Below are positions 9,116 through 17,880 of a DNA stretch of 60,016 bases, in pieces. Each line of letters starts with the position of its first letter. Position 1 is the first letter of the stretch. The notes beneath the pieces are model-generated. The model was not told the origin of the DNA, did no database searches, and saw nothing but the letters and a program-made list of their open reading frames with translations. The position numbers were made by a program, and so were the translations under genes. The stretch comes from Brumimicrobium sp041655765 (GTDB lineage Bacteria; Bacteroidota; Bacteroidia; Flavobacteriales_D; Crocinitomicaceae): the NCBI GenBank assembly GCA_041655765.1, contig JBBAEU010000014.1:1-60016 (forward strand), given 5' to 3'.

Positions 9116-10907
9116 AATGTTTCTTTGTTATAGGATGAAAATTAGATTTATAATATTCTAAATTTTTAATTTTCACCGTATTTGTAATCTTATCTGGATT
9201 CCAAAAGTATAACTTTATTTTATCATTTTTCTTTACAGGTAAAATTATTTCTCGATTTTTAGCCTTCCTTAGGTGTTCTCCCATCCATTTCTCCCCTTCA
9301 TTGATGTCGCAAACCAATATGCCCCCATCTTTCTCCACGTCTATCAATGTACGTAATTGGTTGTAGTCATCTGTTAAATCTTCTCCTAAAATACCGATAT
9401 ATTCATCCACTTCATTTAAGAATATAGAAGTATCAGTTGAGATGATTGTTTTGACTGAATAAGGGTTCATTTTTATCTGGTCTTCAATTGGAATACGCTG
9501 GTAAATACTCACGCTCCACGGCTCACTGTGGTATGAACTTCCACTTGACTCAGGGATAAATTCTTGCACCAAAACGAAATCTTCCTGTTCTTCTAATAAT
9601 TTTAAGGATAAACCCATTTCTTTTGGACCAAAATGACTTTCTCGAACGACTAAATCACCATTATCCAAACTCAGTAGTCTTTCTTTATTTTCAAAGAAGG
9701 TATTGCGCACGTAGATTGAGTCTTCCGTGTTGTACGGATTAATTCCAACACTGAATGAAATTAGTGGGTGATAATAGTAAACACGAGAGTTTTCGGGCTT
9801 GTTAGCTTTTATATATTTCCCTGCTTCTATAATACTTTTGCTGAGTGGATTTTCTTCTGGTAAAGTATAAATTGAATCTCTTAGCTGAAAAGCAAGAAAG
9901 CAAAAGGCAAACGCTACAATCAGTTTCAAATTGATATACTTATATTTCACCTCATTCAAAATGTAGATAATTGCAACGATTAACCCAGGCAATCCAATTG
10001 TTGCAACACGAGTCAAACCCAATGAGCCTTTAATTCCGTTTGCCCATAAATATGTATGGACAATCACAATTCCAAAGAAAGTTCCAAACGTGAAGAACAG
10101 CATGTCCCAACGCAGTGAATTACTTTTCTTCTTAATTATTAACCAAGCCAAAGTTAGCAAGCCGAACCACAAGATTATTAATCCAAAAACACCCATGTAT
10201 TGCTCTTTTAGATCCCAAAAATGTGACCAAGTTCCGCTTCCATAAATTGAATTCGAAGGATAGGGGTCTTGTGAAAAATACCACCAGAAATCACCTAAAG
10301 CGAAAAATCCAATGATAGCGTAAATGAGCCAAACACTTGCAAGAAAAGGAATGTATTTGTATTGTTTATTATAAAGTAAAACCAAAGCACCCAAGATAAC
10401 CATTAACTGCCCTTCGCTTCTTGCAAATGGAAGCATAGAAATAACGATGGCCATAGCTATCCACTTTTTCTGATAGAGAAAGTAGGTGGCTTGAACAACT
10501 AAAAATCCAGCAAGTACTTCTGATAATCCTGATAAAATATTTTGAACATAATCAGTTGAATAAAGAAGGGTTACAGGAAGTAAAGTCCATAAAAAAGGAT
10601 GGACACCTGCCTTTTTAAAGAGAGAGAGTCCAACTAAACTGGTGAGAATAAAAATAAGTATATTTGCAAAAATCACAGCATTTATGCCAAATTGAGCAAA
10701 AGGACTCATCAGTAATGTAAAGATTGGTTTGCCCCAGTGATCGAGTAATAACAATGGATTTTCGAAAGCATACGCTGCTAGGTAATAATGTTGCATTCCA
10801 TCACCTACGTCAATCGGAATTTCAATATTCGAGTTTTGATAAACTAAGTAGAGTGAACAAATAAGTAAAATCGAAAAAGGTGTATATTTTAAAAGCACAC
10901 TTTTCAT
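9105..10907 (-). CDS. Multi-pass membrane protein, GT-C glycosyltransferase-like
   Basis: 600 residues. From the N-terminus: one membrane segment (FSILLICSLYLVY), then a loop with DVGDGMQHYYLAAYAFENP, then roughly ten hydrophobic segments up to about residue 350, then a ~240-residue soluble C-terminal domain. The first extracytoplasmic loop with acidic residues soon after TM1, and its place beside a lipid-sugar synthase, fit GT-C enzymes that use polyprenyl-linked sugars. I see no signature firm enough to name a family. It abuts the S9 peptidase stop (1 bp) upstream and overlaps the GT2 start downstream, so it is the middle gene of a three-gene minus-strand operon. Alternative: a dolichyl-phosphate-mannose-mannosyltransferase-like hypothetical of unknown activity. 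Confidence 0.6.
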   Translation of the reverse strand: MKSVLLKYTPFSILLICSLYLVYQNSNIEIPIDVGDGMQHYYLAAYAFENPLLLLDHWGKPIFTLLMSPFAQFGINAVIFANILIFILTSLVGLSLFKKAGVHPFLWTLLPVTLLYSTDYVQNILSGLSEVLAGFLVVQATYFLYQKKWIAMAIVISMLPFARSEGQLMVILGALVLLYNKQYKYIPFLASVWLIYAIIGFFALGDFWWYFSQDPYPSNSIYGSGTWSHFWDLKEQYMGVFGLIILWFGLLTLAWLIIKKKSNSLRWDMLFFTFGTFFGIVIVHTYLWANGIKGSLGLTRVATIGLPGLIVAIIYILNEVKYKYINLKLIVAFAFCFLAFQLRDSIYTLPEENPLSKSIIEAGKYIKANKPENSRVYYYHPLISFSVGINPYNTEDSIYVRNTFFENKERLLSLDNGDLVVRESHFGPKEMGLSLKLLEEQEDFVLVQEFIPESSGSSYHSEPWSVSIYQRIPIEDQIKMNPYSVKTIISTDTSIFLNEVDEYIGILGEDLTDDYNQLRTLIDVEKDGGILVCDINEGEKWMGEHLRKAKNREIILPVKKNDKIKLYFWNPDKITNTVKIKNLEYYKSNFHPITKKHYAH

Positions 10908-12938
10908 CTATCGATTTAATGTGTCGTCCAGCCACTTGTAAAATTCATGTTGCCACACCATGGCGTTATGTAAACCTAAAATCCAGTGATTCTCATCGGG
11001 AAAATAAACCAACTTAGATTTAAGCCCTTTTATCTGTGCAGCTTGAAACGCTTCGAACCCTTGAGTTTCTGGGACACGATAGTCTTTGGCTCCATGAAAT
11101 ATTAAAATGGGTGTATCCCAATTGTCAACTAAATTATGCGGGCTGAATTCGCCATAGGATCTCTCATTTGACTTGTCCCAATATGGTCCGCCTATATCCC
11201 AATTTGCAAAGAATAACTCTTCCGTTGTTCCATACCAAGAGGTCATATTAAACAATCCGGCATGCGAGATAAATGTTTTGAATCTCTTTTCATGGATTCC
11301 AGCAAGGTAATAAACAGAATATCCGCCATACGAGGCGCCGATAGCTCCAAGTCTGCTTTCATCAACATACTTTTCTTTGCTTACTTCGTCAATCGCAGCT
11401 AAATAGTCGCGCATCGGTTGTCCACCCCAATCTTTTGAGATCTCATCATTCCATTTCTGACCAAACCCAGGTAAACCACGACGGTTTGGTGCAACAACGA
11501 TATATCCCTGAGAAGCCATCAATCTAAAGTTCCATCTAAAAGAGAAAAATTGACTTACAGCACTTTGTGGACCACCTTGACAATACAACAATGTTGGATA
11601 TTTCTTCGTTTCATCAAAATTTGGAGGAAGAATCACCCACGTTAACATCTTCTTGTGGTCGGAAGTGGTAACCCATCTTTTTTCAATGGTTGGAGTTCCA
11701 AATTGACTCAAAAAATCTCGGTTAACGTGTGTTAATTGTTTTGAATCACCTGTTTTTACATCTACTTCAAAAACTTCATTTGGAGCTAACATTGACTGGC
11801 GAAGAGCATAAATTTTATCATCAGCTAATGTGATACTTCTATAATCATGGTCACCTTTTGTAATTTGATTAATTTCAGCGGTTTTAACATCTAACTCATA
11901 AAATTGATAAGTAGCTTCGGTAACAGCTAAGAAGTATATTTTGTCTCCTTCTTTATTCCAAACAAAATCACTCACTGTTAAATCAATTTTTGCTGTAAGA
12001 TTTTTGTCTTCTTGGGTTTTAATATCCCTGACAATAATATCAACTTTATCAGCCTCAAAACCATCTCGCGCCATGCTTAGCCATGCAACCTGATTTGTTG
12101 ACTCATGTGCTTTTGGATTCATGTCATAGCCTTGATATGCTTCTGTCCAATTAGAAGTTTTTCCTGTCTTGATATCATACAAGTATATTTCAGAGTCTGT
12201 ACTAGTCGCAAACTCCTTCCCAACCATTTTTTTAGAAACATAAAATACTTTCGATTCATTATAAAATATCACATTAGAAAGTCCTCCAAAAGGCCTTAAA
12301 ACGCCATCAAAAGGGGTTCCTTCTAATAGATTGATACCGTCTTCTGTGATTTTTCCGTCTTTAATTTTATATAAAAACAGTTGGTTACTATATTCATCAG
12401 CCCAAGTGTCCCAATGACGATATAGAAGATCGTCAATAATCTTAACATTCGCTTTGTCGTAATCTGGATAAATATCTAACGTCGTTTCCCTTGTTTTCAC
12501 CCTTTCCAATGTCAGAAGGAATTGCATATCAGGACTAAATTTAAAGTCGAGTAAATCTTCTTTTGATTTGGTTAAGTAAACTGTTTGAGTAGAACGATCT
12601 AATGGTGAAACAACGATTTGTTTTTCATCATCTTTTGTAATTGTTCCTGCAATTCCATTTTTTACCCAACGAATACCTTTTAACTCATCATCTTTATTGG
12701 CAAACTCTTTTGCAGTACCATTTTTTAAATCTAGCAAGTGTACACTTGTTGAAGATTTATTTTCTTTCAAATCATTTACCGTGATGTTGTAAAACGCTTG
12801 TGTCTTATCACAAGAAACTTGGAGGTTACTAATTTGCTTTAATTCGAGCAAATCTTCAGGGGAAAATTGAGATTTTTGAGCCTGAGTCAAAGTAGTTGCC
12901 ATAAAAAAAATACCAATCAAAAATTGTCTTGAAATCAT
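10908..12938 (-). CDS. S9 family prolyl oligopeptidase-type serine peptidase
   Basis: 676 residues with a signal peptide (ISRQFLIGIFFMATTLTQAQ), so periplasmic or outer-membrane associated. N-terminal ~400 residues are a beta-propeller of TolB/DPP IV type (SPEDLLELKQISN..., repeated DIKTGK-like blades). The C-terminal alpha/beta hydrolase has GASYGGYS with nucleophile Ser536, HGAKDYRVP with Asp619, and DENHWI with His651, the expected catalytic order. Length and domain order match S9 peptidases abundant in Bacteroidota, which clip short peptides, often after proline or acyl-amino acids. First gene of the operon that continues into the GT-C-like and GT2 genes; no convincing promoter seen upstream. 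Confidence 0.92.
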   Translation of the reverse strand: MISRQFLIGIFFMATTLTQAQKSQFSPEDLLELKQISNLQVSCDKTQAFYNITVNDLKENKSSTSVHLLDLKNGTAKEFANKDDELKGIRWVKNGIAGTITKDDEKQIVVSPLDRSTQTVYLTKSKEDLLDFKFSPDMQFLLTLERVKTRETTLDIYPDYDKANVKIIDDLLYRHWDTWADEYSNQLFLYKIKDGKITEDGINLLEGTPFDGVLRPFGGLSNVIFYNESKVFYVSKKMVGKEFATSTDSEIYLYDIKTGKTSNWTEAYQGYDMNPKAHESTNQVAWLSMARDGFEADKVDIIVRDIKTQEDKNLTAKIDLTVSDFVWNKEGDKIYFLAVTEATYQFYELDVKTAEINQITKGDHDYRSITLADDKIYALRQSMLAPNEVFEVDVKTGDSKQLTHVNRDFLSQFGTPTIEKRWVTTSDHKKMLTWVILPPNFDETKKYPTLLYCQGGPQSAVSQFFSFRWNFRLMASQGYIVVAPNRRGLPGFGQKWNDEISKDWGGQPMRDYLAAIDEVSKEKYVDESRLGAIGASYGGYSVYYLAGIHEKRFKTFISHAGLFNMTSWYGTTEELFFANWDIGGPYWDKSNERSYGEFSPHNLVDNWDTPILIFHGAKDYRVPETQGFEAFQAAQIKGLKSKLVYFPDENHWILGLHNAMVWQHEFYKWLDDTLNR

Positions 12939-13073
12939 TGAATCTTAATTTTTAAAAAAAGGTAAAGTTAAAAAATATACACCAAAATCATCAGTATTCA
13001 GTATAAAGATTAAATTAATTTTTAAAATTTATCACGGTTTCTCGTTAAAAAAACAGATAGGCTTACTTTTTTA

Positions 13074-13154
13074 ATGTATATTGAGCTTTACATAAATGGT
13101 CAAGAAGGTGCTGACATTAATTTAAAACTTGAACCTACCCTAAATGTTTTTTAA
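13074..13154 (+). other. 26-codon open frame in intergenic region, possible gene remnant
   Basis: The 281-bp gap between the S9 peptidase and rpsF contains a short ATG frame reading MYIELYINGQEGADINLKLE and six more residues to a TAA. Its residue composition is protein-like rather than the Lys/Asn/Phe/Ile noise typical of AT-rich spacer. It ends eight bases before the rpsF promoter. It may be the decayed N-terminus of a lost gene or a short peptide gene; neither is shown. Confidence 0.2.
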
Positions 13155-13161
13155 GTCATTC

Positions 13162-13193
13162 TTGCATTATTAAAAATAAAATATCTATCTTTG
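13162..13193 (+). promoter_or_regulatory. Bacteroidota-type promoter of rpsF-rpsR-rplI
   Basis: TTG at 13162-13164 and TATCTTTG at 13186-13193, separated by 21 bases, match the -33/-7 (TTG / TAnnTTTG) promoter of the primary sigma factor in this phylum. The rpsF ATG follows 26 bases later. Confidence 0.65.
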
Positions 13194-13219
13194 CCCTCCA
13201 AATTAAAATTTATATAAAT

Positions 13220-13579
13220 ATGAACAAGTACGAAACTGTTTTCATTTTAACTCCCGTTTTGTCTGAAGATCAGGCAAAGGAAGCAGTAAGCAAGTTCGAA
13301 GGAGACATTAAATCCTTTGGTGGTAAAGTTACCCATTCAGAGAGTTGGGGACTAAAAAAATTAGCTTACCCTATTCAGAAAAAAACAACTGGATTCTATT
13401 TCTTAGTAGAATTTGAAGGTGAGGGAAGTGTCGTTAGCGACCTAGAATTAATCTTCAAAAGAGACGAAAAAGTAATCCGCTTTTTAACCGTTAAAATGGA
13501 CAAACACCATATCGAATGGGCAGAAAAAAGAAAGGCGATAGTAAAAGAAACAAAGCCAGTAGCTAAAGCTGATGCTTAA
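13220..13579 (+). CDS. rpsF: Small-subunit ribosomal protein S6
   Basis: 119 residues, normal length. Opens with NKYETVFILTPVLSEDQ and contains GGKVTHSESWGLKKLAYPIQKKTTGFY, the S6 core. S6 binds 16S rRNA as a heterodimer with S18, whose gene follows after 26 bp. A short Lys/Ala-rich tail is present (KETKPVAKADA). First gene of the classical rpsF-rpsR-rplI operon with its promoter just upstream. Confidence 0.97.
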   Translation: MNKYETVFILTPVLSEDQAKEAVSKFEGDIKSFGGKVTHSESWGLKKLAYPIQKKTTGFYFLVEFEGEGSVVSDLELIFKRDEKVIRFLTVKMDKHHIEWAEKRKAIVKETKPVAKADA

Positions 13580-13605
13580 TTGTAGAATCAAAAAGAAAGA
13601 ATAAA

Positions 13606-13866
13606 ATGGCACAAGATATTAGATATTTATCACCGATTAAAATCGATTTGAAAAAAGACAAGTATTGTCGTTTTCAAAAAAGTGGAATTAAGTTTGTAGA
13701 TTACAAAGATCCAGATTTCTTATTGAAGTTGTTAAACGAACAAGGTAAAATCTTACCTTCAAGGATTACTGGAACTTCTGCAAAGTACCAAAAGAAAGTT
13801 AACAAAGCGGTAAAACGTGCTCGTCATTTAGCTATTCTCCCGTATGTAGGAGACCAGTTAAGATAA
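13606..13866 (+). CDS. rpsR: Small-subunit ribosomal protein S18
   Basis: 86 residues. Contains DYKDPDFLLKLLNEQGKILPSRITG and the basic RAR HLAILPYV segment, diagnostic for S18. Binds the platform of the 30S subunit together with S6. Sits between rpsF and rplI with gaps of 26 and 29 bp; no single-strand-binding protein gene is inserted, unlike in Firmicutes. The region has only one cysteine (KYCRF), so no zinc ribbon. Confidence 0.97.
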   Translation: MAQDIRYLSPIKIDLKKDKYCRFQKSGIKFVDYKDPDFLLKLLNEQGKILPSRITGTSAKYQKKVNKAVKRARHLAILPYVGDQLR

Positions 13867-13895
13867 GCCTATTTATTAACATTAATACAATTAAA

Positions 13896-14342
13896 ATGGA
13901 AGTTATATTAAAGAAAAACGTTGATAAACTGGGTTACAAAGACGAAATCGTTGACGTTAAACCTGGTTATGCAAACAACTTCTTAATTCCTCAAGGATAT
14001 GCAATAATTGCAAATAAGTCAAATAAAAAATCACACGAAGAATTATTAAGACAGCGTTCGCACAAATTAGAAAAAGTTAGAGAAGAAGCTCAAGAAATTG
14101 CTGGAAAATTAGAAGGGATTACTATCAAAATCGGAGCGAAAGTTGGAGAAAATGGAAAAATCTTTGGTTCTATCAATACCATCCAATTATCTGAGGCTCT
14201 AAAAGCAGAAGGAATTGATGTAGATAGGAAGTCATTGAAAATCATTCAAGAACCAATCAAAGAAGTTGGTACTTATGATGCAAGAGCAAACCTTCATAAA
14301 GAAGTTGTTTCTGAATTCAAATTTGAAGTTGTAGAAGAATAA
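13896..14342 (+). CDS. rplI: Large-subunit ribosomal protein L9
   Basis: 148 residues, standard size. N-terminal domain MEVILKKNVDKLGYKDEIVDVKPGYANNFLIPQGYA with the Gly-rich rRNA-binding loop, a long connecting helix (SHKLEKVREEAQEIAGKLEG) and the C-terminal domain (IGENGKIFGSINT-like, VKVG..., ending FKFEVVEE). L9 binds 23S rRNA near the L1 stalk and helps maintain reading frame. Last gene of the operon, followed by a clear intrinsic terminator. Confidence 0.97.
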   Translation: MEVILKKNVDKLGYKDEIVDVKPGYANNFLIPQGYAIIANKSNKKSHEELLRQRSHKLEKVREEAQEIAGKLEGITIKIGAKVGENGKIFGSINTIQLSEALKAEGIDVDRKSLKIIQEPIKEVGTYDARANLHKEVVSEFKFEVVEE

Positions 14343-14368
14343 TTCTCTTACTCAAATTATTAAATACT

Positions 14369-14399
14369 AAAGGCTGTTCGATTAGGATAGCCTTTTTTA
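14369..14399 (+). terminator. Intrinsic terminator of the rpsF-rpsR-rplI operon
   Basis: AAAGGCT (14369-14375) pairs with AGCCTTT (14389-14395), followed by a run of T. It lies 27 bases after the rplI stop. Confidence 0.8.
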
Positions 14400-14441
14400 T
14401 TTTAACTTTTATTTTTAATTTCTATCTTCCAACATAAAGAT

Positions 14442-14449
14442 TACCTTTG
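14442..14449 (+). promoter_or_regulatory. -7 element upstream of the E1 gene
   Basis: TACCTTTG matches TAnnTTTG and lies 19 bases before the ATG at 14469. No TTG is seen at the expected -33 distance. Confidence 0.5.
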
Positions 14450-14468
14450 TGAAAATCAAAATTGCCAA

Positions 14469-16481
14469 ATGGATAAATTTGAAACATTTACAAAAAGGCA
14501 TATTCAATATGACCGTCAAGATTTTAAGGATGAGGAGCTTTTAGATATTTATAAAGCAATTTTAAAGCCACGTATGATTGAGGAGAGAATGCTCATATCA
14601 TTGCGTCAAGGTAAAATAACCAAATGGTTTTCTGGCTGGGGACAAGAGGCAATCAGCGTAGGAACAGCTTATGCTATGCATCAAGACGAAGTTATGTTAC
14701 CTATGCATAGAAACCTCGGGGTTTTTACAACAAGGGGAATTCCTTTATTTAACCTTTTCTCTCAATTTCAAGGAAAAATGAACGGATTTACGAAAGGAAG
14801 AGACCGATCTTTTCATTTCGGCACAATGGATTACAATATTGTTGGAATGATTTCTCACTTAGGACCTCAATTGGCAATTGCTGACGGAATTGCATTGGGA
14901 CACTTATTGAAAAAAAATAAAAAAGCAACACTTGTTTTTACTGGAGATGGTGGAGCAAGTGAAGGCGATTTTCATGAGGCAGTCAACGTTGCCGCAGTTT
15001 GGGAGTTACCCGTGATTTTTACAATCGAAAATAACCAATGGGGATTGTCAACGCCAAGTAACGAACAATTCCGGATGAAACAGTTTATTGATAAAGGAAT
15101 TGGCTACGGAATTGAAGCACATCAAATAGATGGGAATAATATTCTGGAGGTAATTACAAAAGTAAGAAAACTCGCAGAATCAATCCGAAACAATCCTCGC
15201 CCGATTTTATTGGAATGTCTTACTTTTAGAATGAGAGGTCACGAAGAGGCTTCTGGAACAAGATATTATCCAGAAGGAATTCAAGAGAAGTGGAGTTTAC
15301 AAGATCCAGTCGAAAATTTTCAACTTTTCTTAAAAGAAGAGGGCGTTTTGACAGATGAAATCATTAAAGAGATTTCTGACAATTTTAAAAAGGAGATTAT
15401 TGATGCTTTGAATCAGGCAATTGCAGAAGAAGATGTGGTTGCTGATACCCAAACTGAAATAAAAGACTTGTTTAAAGCACATAACCAAGTTGTAGTTGCT
15501 CCAAAATCTGATAAAATGTCTGAAAAAAGATTGATTGATGCTGTTTCTGATGGATTGCGTCAAGCAATGGAAAAGCACGATGATTTGGTGTGTATGGGAC
15601 AAGATATTGCAGAATATGGCGGCGTTTTTAAAGTGACGGAAGGATTTGTAGAAAAATTTGGCAAAGAAAGAGTTAGAAATACTCCAATTTGTGAATCTGC
15701 AATCGTTGGGGCAGGACTGGGACTGTCCATCAATGGCATGAAAGCAATGGTTGAAATGCAATTTTCTGATTTTGTAACCATGGGATTCAACCAAATCGTC
15801 AATAATTTAGCAAAATTACATTGGCGTTGGAAACAAAATGCTGATGTTGTAATACGTATGCCAACAGGGGCAGGAACAGCTGCTGGACCTTATCACTCAC
15901 AAAGTACAGAAGCATGGTTTTTTCATGTTCCTGGATTAAAAATTGTTTATCCTGCATTTCCAGGCGATGCAAAAGGACTTCTAACCGCTGCCTTTGAGGA
16001 TCCAAATCCTGTTTTGTACTTCGAACATAAAGCGTTGTATCGTAGTATTCGCGAAGATATCTACGATGATTATTATACAACAGAAATTGGAAAAGCAAAC
16101 GTTTTAAAACAAGGTGATGATGTAACAATCGTAACTTATGGTTATGGCGTTCATTGGGCATTGGATGTTTTAGAAAATGATGGATCTATTTCAGCAGATT
16201 TGATTGATTTACGAACATTAGCACCGTTGGATTGGGATACAATAATGACTTCCGTAAAAAAAACGGGAAAAGTAATTGTATTACACGAAGATGTTGAAAT
16301 TGGAGGAATAGGTGGTGAAATTGTTACGCAAATTAATGAACAATGTTTTGAATATTTGGATGCTCCAATTCGTAGGGTTGGGGCAATAAATACTCCTGTT
16401 CCATTTGCAGTTTCTTTGGAAGAAAACTTTTTGCCAAAAGACAGATTTAAAGAGGTTTTACAAGAATTACTAGACTATTAA
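14469..16481 (+). CDS. 2-oxoacid dehydrogenase E1, alpha and beta subunits fused
   Basis: 670 residues: E1 alpha (about 1-330) and E1 beta (about 345-670) in one chain. The alpha half has the thiamine-diphosphate motif G159-D-G161 ... N188-N189 and HRNLGVFTTRG, RFRMRGHEE-type segments. The beta half has RLIDAVSDGLRQAM, GQDIAEYGGVF, RVRNTPICESAIVGAG, GLGLS..., VEMQFSDFV and the closing DLRTLAPLDWDTI...EDVEIGGIGGEI. The overall type fits branched-chain 2-oxoacid dehydrogenase E1, making the acyl group for lipoyl E2; branched-chain specificity is inferred, and pyruvate is possible. Fused E1 is common in Bacteroidota. No E2 or E3 gene is adjacent; the next gene is an MFS transporter 8 bp on. Confidence 0.9.
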   Translation: MDKFETFTKRHIQYDRQDFKDEELLDIYKAILKPRMIEERMLISLRQGKITKWFSGWGQEAISVGTAYAMHQDEVMLPMHRNLGVFTTRGIPLFNLFSQFQGKMNGFTKGRDRSFHFGTMDYNIVGMISHLGPQLAIADGIALGHLLKKNKKATLVFTGDGGASEGDFHEAVNVAAVWELPVIFTIENNQWGLSTPSNEQFRMKQFIDKGIGYGIEAHQIDGNNILEVITKVRKLAESIRNNPRPILLECLTFRMRGHEEASGTRYYPEGIQEKWSLQDPVENFQLFLKEEGVLTDEIIKEISDNFKKEIIDALNQAIAEEDVVADTQTEIKDLFKAHNQVVVAPKSDKMSEKRLIDAVSDGLRQAMEKHDDLVCMGQDIAEYGGVFKVTEGFVEKFGKERVRNTPICESAIVGAGLGLSINGMKAMVEMQFSDFVTMGFNQIVNNLAKLHWRWKQNADVVIRMPTGAGTAAGPYHSQSTEAWFFHVPGLKIVYPAFPGDAKGLLTAAFEDPNPVLYFEHKALYRSIREDIYDDYYTTEIGKANVLKQGDDVTIVTYGYGVHWALDVLENDGSISADLIDLRTLAPLDWDTIMTSVKKTGKVIVLHEDVEIGGIGGEIVTQINEQCFEYLDAPIRRVGAINTPVPFAVSLEENFLPKDRFKEVLQELLDY

Positions 16482-16489
16482 ACTGATAG

Positions 16490-17812
16490 ATGGAAAAAGG
16501 AAGTAAAAGTGTCATTAAAGGTTGGATTTTTTACGATTGGGCAAATTCGGTGTATAACCTTGTAATTACCGCAGCCATTTTCCCAATATTCTATGCAAAT
16601 ATTACAGAAGCTCATTATTTGACTACAGTTGGTCGAGATGCGTTGTTGCCAGACGAAAAAGTTACCGTAAATTTCTTCGGATATGAATTGTTTGACTCAG
16701 CACTAATGTCTTATACTTTATCCGCTTCTTTTCTATTGGTAACGCTACTTTCTCCAATTCTTTCAGGAATTGCAGACGTAACGGGAAACAAGAAACTCTT
16801 TTTGAGGATATTCTGCTACATTGGTGCTTTCTCAAGTTTATCGCTTTATTGGTTTAATCCTGAATACATCGAAATTGGAATGCTTTCGGTATTTTTGGCA
16901 AGCGTAGGCTTCTGGAACAGTTTGGTCTTTTACAATGCATATTTGCCAGAAATAGCTGAACCAGAAGACCATGACCGTATTTCTGCAAAAGGATTTTCTA
17001 TGGGTTACTTCGGCAGTGTGATTCTCCTCATTATTTGTCTTGCGCTCATCGAGATTATAGGAGCTAGCTTTGCTAAATATAGCTTTATTTTAGTTGGTGT
17101 TTGGTGGATAGGATTTGCACAAATTACTTTTAGTCGCTTACCCAAAAATCCGAGAAAAGGAATCATTAAATCTGATTGGTTTTCAAGAGGATTTAATGAA
17201 CTACAAAGAGTATATCTGGAGTTTAGAAAAACCAAGCGCTTAAAACGATTTTTAACTTCTTTCTTCTTTTTTAATACTGGCGTACAAACAGTTATGTTGA
17301 TGGCAGTATTGTTTGCAAAAAGAGAGATCCATTGGGGCGAAAATGGGGGGGACACAGGTTTGATTACTGCAGTCTTATTAATTCAGGTTTTAGGCGCTGG
17401 AGGTGCTTATTTAATGTCGAGACTGTCTAGTAAAATCGGAAATCTGAATACATTGATCGTGACCAATTTAGGATGGATTTCATTAGTGACTTGGGCTTAT
17501 TTTATTAAGACACCGATAGAGTTTTATTTTTTGGCATCAGGAGTCGGTTTGGTTATGGGTGGTATTCAATCGCTCTCGCGGTCAACTTATTCTAAATTTC
17601 TCCCAAAAACCAATGAACATGCTTCCTATTTCTCTTTTTACGATGTATCCGAAAAAGTAGGAATTGTTCTCGGACTTTTCTTCTTCGGGTTGATGGAAGA
17701 GCTAACAGGAGATTTAAGGATGTCAGTTCTTTCGATTCTCGTTTTCTTTGTAATTGGTTTAATTGTTCTATTGACTGTGCCAAAAGAAGAAGTGAGAATT
17801 TATAAAGTTTGA
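16490..17812 (+). CDS. MFS transporter, UMF1 / Atg22-like family
   Basis: 440 residues with about 12 hydrophobic segments; inner membrane. The N-terminal GWIFYDWANSVYNLVITAAIFP is the signature of the UMF1 (Atg22-like) group, followed by an unusually long first loop containing TTVGRDALLPDEKVTVNFFGYEL. Also present: LSPILSGIADVTGNKKLFL and GGIQSLSRSTYSKFLP, the latter typical of the second half. Yeast Atg22 exports amino acids from the vacuole; bacterial members have no settled substrate. It begins 8 bp after the E1 gene, so amino-acid or branched-chain metabolite transport is a reasonable guess from context only. Confidence 0.85.
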   Translation: MEKGSKSVIKGWIFYDWANSVYNLVITAAIFPIFYANITEAHYLTTVGRDALLPDEKVTVNFFGYELFDSALMSYTLSASFLLVTLLSPILSGIADVTGNKKLFLRIFCYIGAFSSLSLYWFNPEYIEIGMLSVFLASVGFWNSLVFYNAYLPEIAEPEDHDRISAKGFSMGYFGSVILLIICLALIEIIGASFAKYSFILVGVWWIGFAQITFSRLPKNPRKGIIKSDWFSRGFNELQRVYLEFRKTKRLKRFLTSFFFFNTGVQTVMLMAVLFAKREIHWGENGGDTGLITAVLLIQVLGAGGAYLMSRLSSKIGNLNTLIVTNLGWISLVTWAYFIKTPIEFYFLASGVGLVMGGIQSLSRSTYSKFLPKTNEHASYFSFYDVSEKVGIVLGLFFFGLMEELTGDLRMSVLSILVFFVIGLIVLLTVPKEEVRIYKV

Positions 17813-17880
17813 TTTTACCTATCAAATATATAATCTGAACTAATTTCTTTTTTACTTGTTATTAAATTCAAAACAAAAAA

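Noticed and set aside
15330..15794. Long minus-strand frames inside the fused E1 gene
   Set aside because: They lie fully within a well-supported gene and are shadows of its codon pattern.
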